Shown: piece after piece, positions 18,273 through 27,160 of the stretch | Layout: the number at the start of each line of letters is the position of its first letter | Numbering within the stretch: the stretch's first letter is position 1 | Source of the DNA: Gemmatimonadota bacterium | GTDB lineage: Bacteria > Gemmatimonadota > Gemmatimonadetes > Longimicrobiales > Gaopeijiaceae | NCBI GenBank assembly: GCA_022825135.1 | Contig: JAJDYN010000022.1 | Location: forward strand, 1 to 64,000 | Direction: 5' to 3' | DNA: 64,000 bases | Position numbers and translations under genes: made by a program | The notes under the pieces: model-generated | Database searches by the model: none | What the model was told of the DNA's origin: nothing | The model's input: only the letters and a program-made list of their open reading frames with translations

Positions 18273-19364
18273 ATGACGGAAACAGCCGGACACACCAGGA
18301 ACAGGAAGCTCATTTGGGCAGGAGGGGCGGTGGCCGCGGCGGTGGTCGCCCTGTCTGCGATGGACGGAACCGCAATCCAGGCATCGCCACAGGAGTACCG
18401 CATCGCAGGCAGCCATGTCGCGGTCTACAACCTGGCTGGGGCGGTGAACGTCGTGCCGGCAACCGGCAGCGATGTAGTCGTGACCGTGCATCCGCGGGGC
18501 CCGGATGCGGAGACGCTGACCGTCGAGTCCGGGGAGATCGGGGGCGCGCAGACCCTGCGTGTCCGCTATCCCTCCGATCGCGTCATCTACAGCGACATGG
18601 GCGGGAACTCCAGAACCCGGGTCCGGGTCCGTGACGACGGCACCTTCGGACACGGCGGATTCTCGCGCGGTGAGCGCGTGGACATCCGCAGTTCGGGAAG
18701 CGGGCTCGAGGCCTGGGCCGACCTCACCATCGCGGTGCCCCCCGGCCAGCGCTTCTCGCTCTACCTTGGCGCGGGCGCGACCGAGGCGCGCGATGTCGAA
18801 GGGGATCTGGAACTCGATACCCAGTCGGGTTCGATCGAATCCGCGGGCACCCTCGGGAGCCTGAGCATCGACACCGGATCGGGATCGGTCCGGGTGTCGG
18901 CCGCGAACGGGGATCTGGACGTCGATACCGGGTCGGGACAGGTCACGCTGGACGGCGTGACCGGCGAGCGCGTGCTTGTCGACACCGGCTCGGGCAGCGT
19001 GCACGGCTCCGACATCCGTTCGGAATCGGTGGAGGTGGACACCGGGTCGGGTCGCATTACCTTGCTGGCCGTGGAGGCGCCGGACATCATGGTGGACACC
19101 GGCAGCGGCAGCGTGGAAGTGGACCTGGTCGCCGACGTCCAGCGGCTGGAAGTGGACACCGGCTCGGGCGGCGTGACCCTGCGCGTCCCGGGCGACCTGG
19201 GCGCGCGCATGGAGGTGGACACGGGCAGTGGCACGATCGATGTGGAGGTCCCGATCGATGAGAGCACGCGGCGGCGCTCCTTCCTGCGCGGCACCATCGG
19301 TGACGGCCGGGGCAGCATCGTGGTCGACACGGGTTCGGGATCGATCCGGGTTCTGGCCCGCTGA
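18273..19364 (+). CDS. DUF4097-type beta-solenoid envelope protein with DTGSGS repeats
   Basis: The protein has 363 residues. The ATG at 18273 has GGAGG seven bases upstream; the frame is open further upstream but not protein-like. A membrane segment or uncleaved signal lies at residues 13-35. The C-terminal half repeats (V/I)DTGSGS about every 20-25 residues, at least eight times, with alternating small hydrophobic residues between. This matches DUF4097, predicted to form a right-handed beta-helix. Members often sit beside envelope-stress or sigma/anti-sigma genes, but none is present here. The function is unknown; I infer a periplasmic or cell-surface structural role. It is followed by a strong hairpin. 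Confidence 0.82.
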   Translation: MTETAGHTRNRKLIWAGGAVAAAVVALSAMDGTAIQASPQEYRIAGSHVAVYNLAGAVNVVPATGSDVVVTVHPRGPDAETLTVESGEIGGAQTLRVRYPSDRVIYSDMGGNSRTRVRVRDDGTFGHGGFSRGERVDIRSSGSGLEAWADLTIAVPPGQRFSLYLGAGATEARDVEGDLELDTQSGSIESAGTLGSLSIDTGSGSVRVSAANGDLDVDTGSGQVTLDGVTGERVLVDTGSGSVHGSDIRSESVEVDTGSGRITLLAVEAPDIMVDTGSGSVEVDLVADVQRLEVDTGSGGVTLRVPGDLGARMEVDTGSGTIDVEVPIDESTRRRSFLRGTIGDGRGSIVVDTGSGSIRVLAR

Positions 19365-19375
19365 CGTCGAGGCGA

Positions 19376-19410
19376 CATCCCCGGCCCGGAAGATCGCCGG
19401 GCCGGGGATG
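19376..19410 (+). terminator. 14-bp GC-rich hairpin after the DUF4097 gene
   Basis: CATCCCCGGCCCGG (19376-19389) and its exact complement (19397-19410) flank a seven-base loop and are followed by TTT. The hairpin lies 12 bases past the stop and before the thioesterase gene. The T-run is short, so termination may be partial. Confidence 0.65.
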
Positions 19411-19446
19411 TTTGCGTCCGCGGTCCTTCGGAGCCGCTGACGTCGG

Positions 19447-19869
19447 GTGTTTCGCTTCCGGCACCCGGTGCAGGTCCGGTTCCAGGACATCGACGTGGGC
19501 GGCCACGCCCATCACTCCAGGGCCTTGTCCTACTTCGAGGAGGCGCGCGCCGCCTACTGGCGGGAGGTTGCGGGGCGCCGCACGCCGGAGGAAGTGGACT
19601 ACATCCTGGCCGAGGCCGGCATCCGCTATCACGCGCGCGTGCTCTACCCCGACCGCCTCACCGTGGGCACGCGAATATCCGTTCTCGGGAAGAAGCACTT
19701 CGTCATGGAATACGAAGTGCGGTCGGGCGAGGGAAAGCTGCTGATTTCGGGCAGCACCGTGCAGGTGATGTTCGACTATGCCGCCGAAGCGAGCCAGCGG
19801 ATTCCACCCGCCCTCGCGGAACGCATCCGAGCCCACGAGGGGCCGCTTCCCGCGCGGCGGGGATCCTGA
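19447..19869 (+). CDS. Acyl-CoA thioesterase, 4HBT hotdog fold (YbgC-like)
   Basis: This 140-residue cytoplasmic protein starts with GTG. It shows the 4-hydroxybenzoyl-CoA thioesterase pattern RFQDIDVGGHAHHSRALSYF near the N-terminus. D16, the second aspartate of the DxD pair, aligns with the catalytic aspartate of the Pseudomonas enzyme. A central beta region (LTVGTRISVLG, FVMEYEV) completes the hotdog sheet. Family members hydrolyse acyl-CoA thioesters; the chain specificity is not visible. It stands alone between a terminator-like hairpin and the TPR gene's promoter, with no sign of the tol-pal genes that often accompany ybgC. Confidence 0.87.
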   Translation: MFRFRHPVQVRFQDIDVGGHAHHSRALSYFEEARAAYWREVAGRRTPEEVDYILAEAGIRYHARVLYPDRLTVGTRISVLGKKHFVMEYEVRSGEGKLLISGSTVQVMFDYAAEASQRIPPALAERIRAHEGPLPARRGS

Positions 19870-19985
19870 CGCCCCCGCCCGGGTTACAGGAAAAATCGAA
19901 CACCGTACCGGCGGCGCTCCGATGGCCAATCCGGTTCGCTCTTGACGCGTTGCGTGTCAACGCCCCCTTTGTATTTCGGGGTCGG

Positions 19986-20013
19986 TTGACCGTCTCCCGC
20001 GCGTGGGTATAGT
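19986..20013 (+). promoter_or_regulatory. Sigma70-type promoter of the TPR gene
   Basis: TTGACC (19986-19991) and TATAGT (20008-20013) are separated by 16 bases and lie about 40 bases before the ATG at 20054. This is the closest match to the consensus that I noticed in the window. Transcription should begin near 20020. Confidence 0.7.
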
Positions 20014-20053
20014 TTGCATAGCTTTCCCGGTAACCTTGGCGGAGTTAGGAGCG

Positions 20054-21790
20054 ATGTTCTTCAGGTTGGCATTCCCCCGGCTGGGAGTCGCGTTGCTTGC
20101 GGCGTTCCTGTTCCTGCCGGCGCTCGCGTCGGCGCAACAGGAAGTGCAGGGACGCTTCAGGGTCATGATCCCCGACCTCTTCCCGGGGGAGGATACCGGC
20201 CGGGGCTTCGGAGAGGACGTGGCCGAAGAGCTTCGCGACCTCATCAACCAGCTGCCCACCCATGAGCCGGTCGACCGCAACGAGATCCGCGACGCCATGC
20301 GTCAGTTCGACATCGACCGCGACGACCTGAACTGCATCCGCTCGCGCCAGCTCGCGACCCAGATCAACGCCGAGCTGGTCATGTGCGCGAACTACACCGA
20401 GGGGCAGGACGACTGGACCCTGGCCAACATCCAGTTCGTGAGCGTGGCGTCCGGAGAGACCTTCACGGTGGAAGACTTCACCGTTCCGGATGATGACGGC
20501 GACGAACTCGCCGCGCAGCACATCTTTCAAGTATTCGACGGATACGTGGAGCAGTTGCGCTTTGCGGCCATCTGCCAGGAGTACTTCGGCAGCCAGCAGT
20601 GGGCCAACGCCCTGCAGAACTGCGACAGGGCGATCGAGGGGAACCCCGGTTCCGAGTCTTCGCGCTACGCCCGGGCCCGGGCGGTGATGGAGCTGGGGGA
20701 CCGCCAGGAAGGTCTCGACGAGATGCTGCGGGTCCTCGACCTCAACCCATTCAACGAGAACGCCCTCCAGTTCGCCGGGATGCTCTCCGCCGAATTCGGC
20801 ATGGACGAGGAGTCACTGAGACACTACACCGCCTACCTCGAGCTCAACCCGGGAAGCGCCGCCGTGCGCATGCGGGTTGCGTATGATCTCGCGACCGCCG
20901 GAAACGCCGAGGGCGCGATGGTCCTGATCGAGGAAGGCGTCGCGATGGACGACACCAACGACGACCTCTGGGAGCAGCTCGGAGGCTTTGCCTTCACGGC
21001 GGCCGGGCAGGCGATGGAGGGCCAGAGCGAGCCGACTCCGGAAGTCGAGCGGCTGTACCGGAGGGCCATCGAAGCCTATACGCGCGTCCTGGACAGCCGC
21101 GGCGCGGAGACGACCCCCGCCCAGCTGATCAACGTCATCAGGGCCTACCTGCAGCTCGACGATCCGGCCGCCATCGACTTCGCACAGCGCGCGGTTCAGG
21201 TGCATCCCGGGGAAGCGGCGCTCTGGTCGCAGCTGGCCGACGCCCTGCAGCGCAACGATCGTCTCCAGGAAGCGATTGCGGCGATCGAGAGCGCGAAGGG
21301 AGTCGACCCCGAGTACCCGAATCTCTCGGCCCGCCAGGGAAGCTGGCTCCTCGAGGCCGATGACGTCGAGGCGGCCATCGGGTTCCTGAAGGAGGCCGTG
21401 GAGCGCGGCGAACAGTCCGCCGACATCATGGCGGGTCTGGTGTTCGGCAAGGCGTACAACGATGGCGTTCAGGCGACCAACTGGACCTACGCCATCTCGC
21501 TGCTGGAGAGGACCAAGAACGAGTTCGAGGTCTCGGAAACCATGAGTTCACAGTTGGACTTCTGGCACGGATGGTCGCTCTACAACCACGGCCTCGCGCT
21601 CCAGGAACCCAACACCATCGATTCCGCCCGCCAGTCGCTCCCGATCTTCCAGCGAGCCCTCCCGCTGTTTGAACTCGGCCGCGCGTATGCCGCCACCGTC
21701 GAATCGATCGACCTGGCGCAGATCCTCAGCGCGACCCAGACCTACGTCGAGATTCAGGAGGCCATCATCCGGCGCGGGGGAGGGGAGTAG
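20054..21790 (+). CDS. Exported tetratricopeptide-repeat protein
   Basis: The protein has 578 residues from an ATG at 20054, chosen because GGAG precedes it and a clean signal peptide follows (cleavage after ASA, residue 27). A GTG further upstream lies inside the promoter. Residues about 30-170 form an alpha/beta domain with alternating basic and acidic segments, possibly a TolB-N-like or CsgG-like module (FRVMIPDLF, INAELVMCANY). From about 190 onward there are ten or so TPR-like helix pairs (NPGSESSRYARARAVMELG and similar). TPR arrays mediate protein contacts in assemblies. A periplasmic location is inferred from the signal, and the partner is unknown. It is monocistronic, with its own promoter and terminator. 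Confidence 0.85.
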   Translation: MFFRLAFPRLGVALLAAFLFLPALASAQQEVQGRFRVMIPDLFPGEDTGRGFGEDVAEELRDLINQLPTHEPVDRNEIRDAMRQFDIDRDDLNCIRSRQLATQINAELVMCANYTEGQDDWTLANIQFVSVASGETFTVEDFTVPDDDGDELAAQHIFQVFDGYVEQLRFAAICQEYFGSQQWANALQNCDRAIEGNPGSESSRYARARAVMELGDRQEGLDEMLRVLDLNPFNENALQFAGMLSAEFGMDEESLRHYTAYLELNPGSAAVRMRVAYDLATAGNAEGAMVLIEEGVAMDDTNDDLWEQLGGFAFTAAGQAMEGQSEPTPEVERLYRRAIEAYTRVLDSRGAETTPAQLINVIRAYLQLDDPAAIDFAQRAVQVHPGEAALWSQLADALQRNDRLQEAIAAIESAKGVDPEYPNLSARQGSWLLEADDVEAAIGFLKEAVERGEQSADIMAGLVFGKAYNDGVQATNWTYAISLLERTKNEFEVSETMSSQLDFWHGWSLYNHGLALQEPNTIDSARQSLPIFQRALPLFELGRAYAATVESIDLAQILSATQTYVEIQEAIIRRGGGE

Positions 21791-21819
21791 CGCCACTACG
21801 CGCCGTTCGCAGCAACGAA

Positions 21820-21851
21820 GCGCCGCGGATTCGTCCGCGGCGCTTTTTTTT
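21820..21851 (+). terminator. Rho-independent terminator
   Basis: A 10-bp perfect GC stem (GCGCCGCGGA at 21820-21829 with 21834-21843) closed by a TTCG tetraloop is followed by eight T residues. It separates the TPR gene from the division cluster. Confidence 0.93.
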
Positions 21852-21979
21852 GCCCTGATTTCAGGACGGCGCCCCCCTGCGCACGAGATGGGTCGCTCCT
21901 GGCGAGCTGTGAAGCACGCTCCGCAGCCGCGTTTACCGCCGTCCGATTTCGTTCGCCCCCTGGGCTTGCGCGTTCCCCA

Positions 21980-22007
21980 TTGCGCTCCCTATGTTTCCCG
22001 CTATTCT
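21980..22007 (+). promoter_or_regulatory. Possible promoter of the division/cell-wall cluster
   Basis: TTGCGC (21980-21985) and TATTCT (22002-22007) are spaced 16 bases apart, 35 bases upstream of the mraZ GTG. The boxes match only partly. Some promoter is expected here because the preceding unit ends in a strong terminator. I could not make out a clear array of MraZ-binding repeats. Confidence 0.35.
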
Positions 22008-22042
22008 CCACAATCATCCATTTTAACCCACAGATTACCACC

Positions 22043-22474
22043 GTGAACGGCTTTCTGGGGCGCTACGAGAAACGTCTCGACGACAAGGGTCGTCTGAGCC
22101 TGCCGGTTCCGCTGCGGCGTGCCGCAGGGGACGGACCTCTCGTGCTGCTCCAGTATCAAGCTCCCGCGTTGTCGCTGTTTCCCGGGACGGCGTGGAAGAA
22201 GATTGAGGACCGCCTCAAGGAATACCGGCGCTCCGATCGCGGAGCGGACATGTACGTTCGGCGCATTACCTCGTTCTCCGTCGAGGTCACGCCCGACAAA
22301 CTCGGCCGATTCGTGATTCCTGGTTGGCTGCAGGAGGCGGCCTCCCTGGAAGACGAGGTGCTCGTGGTGGGCTCACTGGACCGGATCGAGATCTGGAACC
22401 CCGGACTCTTCGATGTGCATATCGAGGACGGCGCGCCCGACGCATCCGAGTTCATGCACAAGATTTTCGGATGA
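22043..22474 (+). CDS. mraZ: Transcriptional regulator MraZ
   Basis: The 143-residue protein heads the division cluster. MraZ is a ring-forming AbrB-type DNA-binding protein that represses its own operon in characterised bacteria. Two copies of the domain are visible, with the family signatures DDKGRLSLP near residue 13 and DKLGRFVIP near 80. The GTG at 22043 is preferred because the N-terminus then matches the family (FLGRYEKRLDDKG). No ribosome site is obvious, so it may be translated from a short leader. The end lies 7 bases before the rsmH start. Confidence 0.93.
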   Translation: MNGFLGRYEKRLDDKGRLSLPVPLRRAAGDGPLVLLQYQAPALSLFPGTAWKKIEDRLKEYRRSDRGADMYVRRITSFSVEVTPDKLGRFVIPGWLQEAASLEDEVLVVGSLDRIEIWNPGLFDVHIEDGAPDASEFMHKIFG

Positions 22475-22481
22475 GCGGCGC

Positions 22482-23441
22482 GTGCGGAGGCGAGCGGACG
22501 ATGATGACGGCGTCCAGGACTATCACATGCCGGTGCTGGTGCAGGAAGTGCTCGCGCTTCTCGAGCCCGAGCGCGGCGGGCTGTTCGTGGACGGCACCGT
22601 GGGCGGCGGCGGGCACGCGCGCGCGATCCTGGAGCGGGCTCCCGGGCTCCACCTGGTCGCGATGGACCGCGATCCCGGCGCGCTCGCCGAGGCCGAACGG
22701 ACGCTTGCGGCGTTCGGTGACCGGGTACGCTTCCTTCTCTCCGACTTCCGCCACGCCGGGCGCGCCCCCGGACTCGAGGAGGGCGCCGTGAGCGGGGTGC
22801 TGCTCGACCTGGGCGTGAGCTCGCGCCAACTCGATCACGACCGGCGGGGATTCGCCTTCCGCCGCGGAGTGCCGCTGGACATGCGCATGGACGGAAGCGA
22901 TGCGCGCACCCCGAGCGCGGCCGACGTGCTCAACACCTACGACGAAGCACGTCTGGCGCGCGTCTTTCGGGAGCTGGGCGAACACCGCGGCGCGTACAGG
23001 CTGGCGCGCCGGATCGTGCGCCGGCGCAAGACGCGGCCGCTTGCAACCAGCGACGACCTGGTGGGAGCCCTCCGCGCCGCGATGGGACGGTCGCCGGCGC
23101 CCCGCGACAAGGCGCGGGTCTTCCAGGCGTTGCGCATGGAGGTCAACGACGAGCTGGGGGCGCTGCGGGAAGGCCTGGACACCCTGCGCCGCACCCTGGC
23201 CGCGGGCGGAAGGATGGCGGTGATCTCCTATCACTCGATCGAGGACCGTGAAGTCAAGCACCGGTTTCGCGAGTGGAGCCGCGACTGCACGTGTCCTCCC
23301 GCGCTTCCGGCATGCGTCTGTACGGGCCGGGCCGCGGGAGAGGTGCTCGTGCGCCGTCCGGTGCGGCCCGCTCCAGCGGAGACGGCAGCGAATCCCCGGG
23401 CCCGGAGCGCGCGCCTGCGTGCATGGAGGAAGGCATCGTGA
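22482..23441 (+). CDS. rsmH: 16S rRNA m4C1402 methyltransferase RsmH
   Basis: The product is 319 residues. It N4-methylates C1402 in the ribosomal P site using SAM. Visible features are DYHMPVLVQEVL at the start, the SAM-binding VDGTVGGGGHA, LLDLGVSSRQLD, FRRGVPLDMRMD and the signature ISYHSIEDREVK. A GTG at 22482 is preferred to the ATG at 22527, which would cut into the conserved YHxPVL. The cysteine group near the C-terminus (CTCPPALPACVC) is typical. The gene overlaps the ftsL start. Confidence 0.95.
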   Translation: MRRRADDDDGVQDYHMPVLVQEVLALLEPERGGLFVDGTVGGGGHARAILERAPGLHLVAMDRDPGALAEAERTLAAFGDRVRFLLSDFRHAGRAPGLEEGAVSGVLLDLGVSSRQLDHDRRGFAFRRGVPLDMRMDGSDARTPSAADVLNTYDEARLARVFRELGEHRGAYRLARRIVRRRKTRPLATSDDLVGALRAAMGRSPAPRDKARVFQALRMEVNDELGALREGLDTLRRTLAAGGRMAVISYHSIEDREVKHRFREWSRDCTCPPALPACVCTGRAAGEVLVRRPVRPAPAETAANPRARSARLRAWRKAS

Positions 23442-23722
23442 GACGGATGGGCGACTCGAGGCGGGTGGCGATCGCGGTAGGGGCCCTGCTGGCCTCTCTC
23501 AGCGTGGTCACATGGCGCCAGATGCGCGCCCTGGAGGTGCTGGCCGAGCTGCATGACCTGGGTCAGGAGATCGAGGTGGTGTCGGCGGTCCGGAAGGACC
23601 TGCTGGGGGAGATCCAGTACCTGGAGAGCCGGGGCCGCGTCGTCCCGGAGGCGCGCGAGCGTCTGGGCATGCACAATCCGGCCGCCGATGAAATCGTCTA
23701 CCTGTCGGGAGTGAACCCATGA
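23438..23722 (+). CDS. ftsL: Cell division protein FtsL-like
   Basis: This small bitopic protein has about 94 residues. The start is GTG at 23438, whose last two bases open the rsmH stop; GGAGGAAGG lies just upstream. An ATG at 23423 would add five residues. A membrane helix (VAIAVGALLASLSVVTW) lies near residues 9-25. It is followed by a periplasmic coiled coil (LAELHDLGQEIEVV) and the ARERLGM element seen in FtsL families. FtsL bridges FtsB/FtsQ to FtsW/FtsI at the septum. Identity rests mainly on position between rsmH and ftsI plus topology, because FtsL sequences diverge quickly. Confidence 0.82.
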   Translation: MRRMGDSRRVAIAVGALLASLSVVTWRQMRALEVLAELHDLGQEIEVVSAVRKDLLGEIQYLESRGRVVPEARERLGMHNPAADEIVYLSGVNP

Positions 23723-25686
23723 GGCTTCCGCAAAGATCGCACTGGCCCCGGCGGCTGATCCTCATCGGCTGGCTGGTATCGGCCGGAGCCGTCGTCGGGC
23801 GGGCCGCCATGCTGCAGGTGGAGAACGCCGAATGGCGCCAGCGGTCGGCCGAGCAGCACCAGATGTCACGCCCGGTTCCGTCGATCCGGGGTTCCATCCT
23901 GGACCGGGACGGCGTCCTGCTGGCCCAGAGCCGCGAGGTGGTGGAAGTGGGCCTCGCGCCGGGCGAGCTGAGGCGCGACGAGAACGGCTTCGCGGCCGAG
24001 GCGAGTTCCGCGTTGCAGTCCGTTCTGGGCCTGTCGCCGGTCGAGGCGCGGCGGCACACGGGTGCCGATGACGCGTGGGTCGTCATTCCGGGCCGGTATC
24101 CAACCACTGTGCGCGCCGGACTGGAGGACATCCGGGGCGTGTACCTGGGGCGCGACTACGAGCGCTTTCGGCCGCATGGAGACCTGGTGGCGGGGGTGCT
24201 GGGCGGCATCCTGGACGGAAGCGGCGCCGGGGGCGTGGAGGAGTCCTACGACCCGGTCCTGACGGGGCGCCCGGGTGAGGAGATGACGCTTCGGGACGCC
24301 CGCGGCGTCGAACTCCCGGGACGCGCGGTTCCGATCAAGCTCCCCGTGCCGGGCGGAGACGTCACGCTCACCATCGACGTGGATCTGCAGGAAATCGCCC
24401 GCGAGGAGCTCCAGGAAGCCATCGAAATGACGGGGTCCAGCGGCGGGGACATCCTGTTGACGGATCCGGCCACCGCGGAGATCCTGGCGGTGGTCTCGAT
24501 CCGGGACGGCGACGCGGCCGGTCTCGCGGCAATCAATACCGCCAACGAACCCGGATCGACGCTCAAGCCCTTCACGGTCGCCGCGATTCTGTCCAGCGAA
24601 GCGGGAACGCTGGAGGATCTCGTCGACATCGGGAACGGCACCTGGCATGTCGCCGGGCGCACCCTGAACGACGTGCACCCCAAGGGCGGCATCCTGTCGC
24701 TGGCCGACGCGCTTCGGGTATCGTCCAACGTGGGCGTCGCCAAGGTGGCCGAACGCCTGTCCCACCGCCAGCAATACGAGATGCTGCGCGACTTCGGCTT
24801 CGGCATGCCCACCGGCCTGCCCGTCCCCGGCGAGACCTCGGGCGTCCTGCGCAAGCCGGAGAACTGGTCCGCGCAGTCACCCGCCTCCCTGGCCATCGGC
24901 TACGAGATCTCCGTCAGCCCGCTGCAGCTCGCGATGGCGTATGGCGCGCTGGCCAACGGCGGCCGCCTGATGGCCCCCAGGCTGATCCGCGAAGTGCGGG
25001 CCGCCGACGGATCGCTGATCGAGCGTCCCGAACCGCGCCTGATTCGGCAGGTTGTCGACAGCCGCGTGGCCCGCGACATCAGCCGGGTGCTGGTCGAGGT
25101 CACCGAGTCCGGCACCGGCACACGTGCGCGCCTGACTTCCTTCGCGGTGGCGGGCAAGAGCGGCACCAGTCGCGCGTACCGGGCGGACGGCGGTTATGCC
25201 AAGGGCGAGTATTTCGCCACCTTCGTCGGTTTCTTCCCGGCCGAGGATCCGCAATTGCTGGCGTATGTGAAGCTGAACGGCCCGGAGGGCGTCTACTACG
25301 GCGGAGCGGCGGCCGCCCCGGTCATCCGCGCCACCATGGAGGGCATTCTGGCCGCCCAGCAGCCGCCGGTGGACCGGCGGGTGCTCGCGCACGCGGCTCG
25401 CCGCCCCGCCCCTGAGAACCCCGTGATTCGCTTCGCGGGCGCGGAAGCCGCGGCCTCCGAGCCCGCATCCTGGGCGAGCGGGGAGGGGACCGAGGTGGTG
25501 GTGCCGGACGTCCGTGGCCTGTCGGCTCGCACCGCGGTGCGGCGGCTGCACACCGCCGGGCTGCGCGTGGTCTGGGACGCTCCCGGGCCTGTGCTCGGCA
25601 CCTGGCCCGCCGCGGGCTCGCTGCTCGTTCAGGGCGACACCGTTTCGATCGAAGTCGGGAGGGTCGAACGTGGGCAGAGCCCGTAG
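23719..25686 (+). CDS. ftsI: Septal penicillin-binding transpeptidase FtsI (PBP3) with PASTA domain
   Basis: The protein has 655 residues and its start overlaps ftsL by four bases. It cross-links septal peptidoglycan. An N-terminal membrane anchor (11-30) is followed by the PBP dimerisation domain (RGSILDRDG at 57-65). The transpeptidase motifs are all present: S280-T-L-K283, SSN at 335-337 and KSGT at 480-483. A single PASTA domain occupies about 592-648 (VVVPDVRGLSARTAVRRL), a feature of Spo VD-type and many non-proteobacterial FtsI proteins. PASTA may bind muropeptides or the FtsQLB complex. Beta-lactams would be expected to acylate S280. Confidence 0.95.
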   Translation: MRLPQRSHWPRRLILIGWLVSAGAVVGRAAMLQVENAEWRQRSAEQHQMSRPVPSIRGSILDRDGVLLAQSREVVEVGLAPGELRRDENGFAAEASSALQSVLGLSPVEARRHTGADDAWVVIPGRYPTTVRAGLEDIRGVYLGRDYERFRPHGDLVAGVLGGILDGSGAGGVEESYDPVLTGRPGEEMTLRDARGVELPGRAVPIKLPVPGGDVTLTIDVDLQEIAREELQEAIEMTGSSGGDILLTDPATAEILAVVSIRDGDAAGLAAINTANEPGSTLKPFTVAAILSSEAGTLEDLVDIGNGTWHVAGRTLNDVHPKGGILSLADALRVSSNVGVAKVAERLSHRQQYEMLRDFGFGMPTGLPVPGETSGVLRKPENWSAQSPASLAIGYEISVSPLQLAMAYGALANGGRLMAPRLIREVRAADGSLIERPEPRLIRQVVDSRVARDISRVLVEVTESGTGTRARLTSFAVAGKSGTSRAYRADGGYAKGEYFATFVGFFPAEDPQLLAYVKLNGPEGVYYGGAAAAPVIRATMEGILAAQQPPVDRRVLAHAARRPAPENPVIRFAGAEAAASEPASWASGEGTEVVVPDVRGLSARTAVRRLHTAGLRVVWDAPGPVLGTWPAAGSLLVQGDTVSIEVGRVERGQSP

Positions 25687-27160
25687 CCTCCCGCTCGCGC
25701 GCGCGATCGAGCGGCTGGGGGCCGCCGGCGCGCTCGCTCCCGGGGCGGATGTCCCCGGGGACGTCGGGGTGCGCGGGGTGAGCCACGACTCGCGGAAGGT
25801 CGGCGAAGGCGACCTGTTCGTCGCGTGGCGGGGCGCGGAGCACGACGGTCACGACTTCGTCGGCGAGGCGGTCAGGCGGGGGGCGGTGGCGGTGCTGGTG
25901 GAGACGCCCCTGTCCGGCCTTTCCGTTCCGCAGGTGGTGGTGCGCGACGGCCGCCTGGCGGGCGCGCTTGCCGCCGACGAGTTCTTCGGCAACCCATGCC
26001 GGGACGTCTTCGTCTACGCGGTCACGGGTACCAACGGCAAGACCACGACCACACTGCTGGCGCGCCACCTGCTGAGGGTCGGCGGGCCCTCCGCCGCGAT
26101 CGGCACGCTGGGGCTCGTGGACGCCGACGGAGACGTGCGCCCGCACACGGGGGGCCTGACTACGCCCGGGCCGGTGCAGCTCTCGGCGTGGATGCGGTCG
26201 CTTGCGGACTCGGGCGTTCGCCATGTGGGGCTGGAGGCGTCGTCCCACGCGCTCGACCAGCGTCGCCTCGACGGAGTACAACTCGACGCCGTCGCGTACA
26301 CCAACCTTTCTCGCGACCACCTCGACTACCACCTCGACATGGATGGCTACCGGGCCGCCAAGGCGCGGGCGGTCGGGCTGGTTGTTCCGGAGGGGACCGT
26401 CGTGGTGAACGCGGACGAGCCCGCCTGGATTCGACTGGACAGCGGATCGCGCCGCCGCCTGTCCTACGGTGTCGACTCGGATGCCGCACTGACCGCCACC
26501 TCTCTCGAACTCGGGCCCGCGGGGACCCGCTTCGAGTTGTCCTATGAGGGGAGCGCCGAGCCCGTGTCGATGCCCCTGCTGGGGCGCTTCAACGTGGAGA
26601 ACGCCCTGGCGGCGGCGGGCATCGCGCTGGCGGCCGGCCGCCGCGTGGACGAGGTCGTGGATGGTCTCGGGAGCGCGCCCGCGGTCCCGGGACGCATGGA
26701 ACTCGTCGCCAGCCGGCCGTGCCCGGTCGTCATCGACTACGCGCACACCCCGGACGCGCTGGTGTGTCTCCTCGACACCCTGCGGCACCTCACCGACGGC
26801 CGGCTGATCGTTCTCTTCGGGGCGGGTGGCGATCGCGATGCCGCCAAGCGCCCCCTCATGGGCAGAGCGGTGGCGGAGCGGGCCGACGTGTCCATCGTCA
26901 CCTCGGACAACCCGCGCACGGAGGATCCCGAAGCGATCATCGATGAGGTGGTCGCGGGGATGGCCGGGGCCGAGCACGAGCGGGTCTCCGACCGCCGCGC
27001 CGCCATCGGACGAGCTCTCGACCTGGCCGCGCCCGGTGATCTGGTCGTCCTCGCGGGAAAGGGACACGAGACCTGGCAGATCATCGGCAGCGAGACACTG
27101 CCCTTCGACGAGCGGGAAATCGTGCTGGCTCACCTGGCCGGCGGAGGGATGAGCCCATGA
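25670..27160 (+). CDS. murE: UDP-MurNAc-tripeptide ligase MurE (mDAP-type)
   Basis: The 496-residue ligase adds the third stem-peptide residue to UDP-MurNAc-L-Ala-D-Glu with ATP. The GTG at 25670 overlaps the ftsI end and has GGGAGGG about six bases upstream. The ATP loop TGTNGKTTT is at 119-127, the carbamylated-lysine position is probably K231, and DNPR at 413-416 is the motif that selects meso-diaminopimelate over lysine. The peptidoglycan is therefore predicted to be DAP-type. The final four bases are shared with murF. Confidence 0.96.
   Translation: MGRARSLPLARAIERLGAAGALAPGADVPGDVGVRGVSHDSRKVGEGDLFVAWRGAEHDGHDFVGEAVRRGAVAVLVETPLSGLSVPQVVVRDGRLAGALAADEFFGNPCRDVFVYAVTGTNGKTTTTLLARHLLRVGGPSAAIGTLGLVDADGDVRPHTGGLTTPGPVQLSAWMRSLADSGVRHVGLEASSHALDQRRLDGVQLDAVAYTNLSRDHLDYHLDMDGYRAAKARAVGLVVPEGTVVVNADEPAWIRLDSGSRRRLSYGVDSDAALTATSLELGPAGTRFELSYEGSAEPVSMPLLGRFNVENALAAAGIALAAGRRVDEVVDGLGSAPAVPGRMELVASRPCPVVIDYAHTPDALVCLLDTLRHLTDGRLIVLFGAGGDRDAAKRPLMGRAVAERADVSIVTSDNPRTEDPEAIIDEVVAGMAGAEHERVSDRRAAIGRALDLAAPGDLVVLAGKGHETWQIIGSETLPFDEREIVLAHLAGGGMSP

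Noticed and set aside
14714-18403. 1229-codon minus-strand frame opposite the molybdoenzyme operon
   Set aside because: The + strand encodes complete molybdopterin and TorD-type proteins. The antisense product has no recognisable motif.
18880-19340. DTGSGS repeats considered as a DNA satellite
   Set aside because: The repeats are protein-level with differing spacers and codons, within an intact gene.
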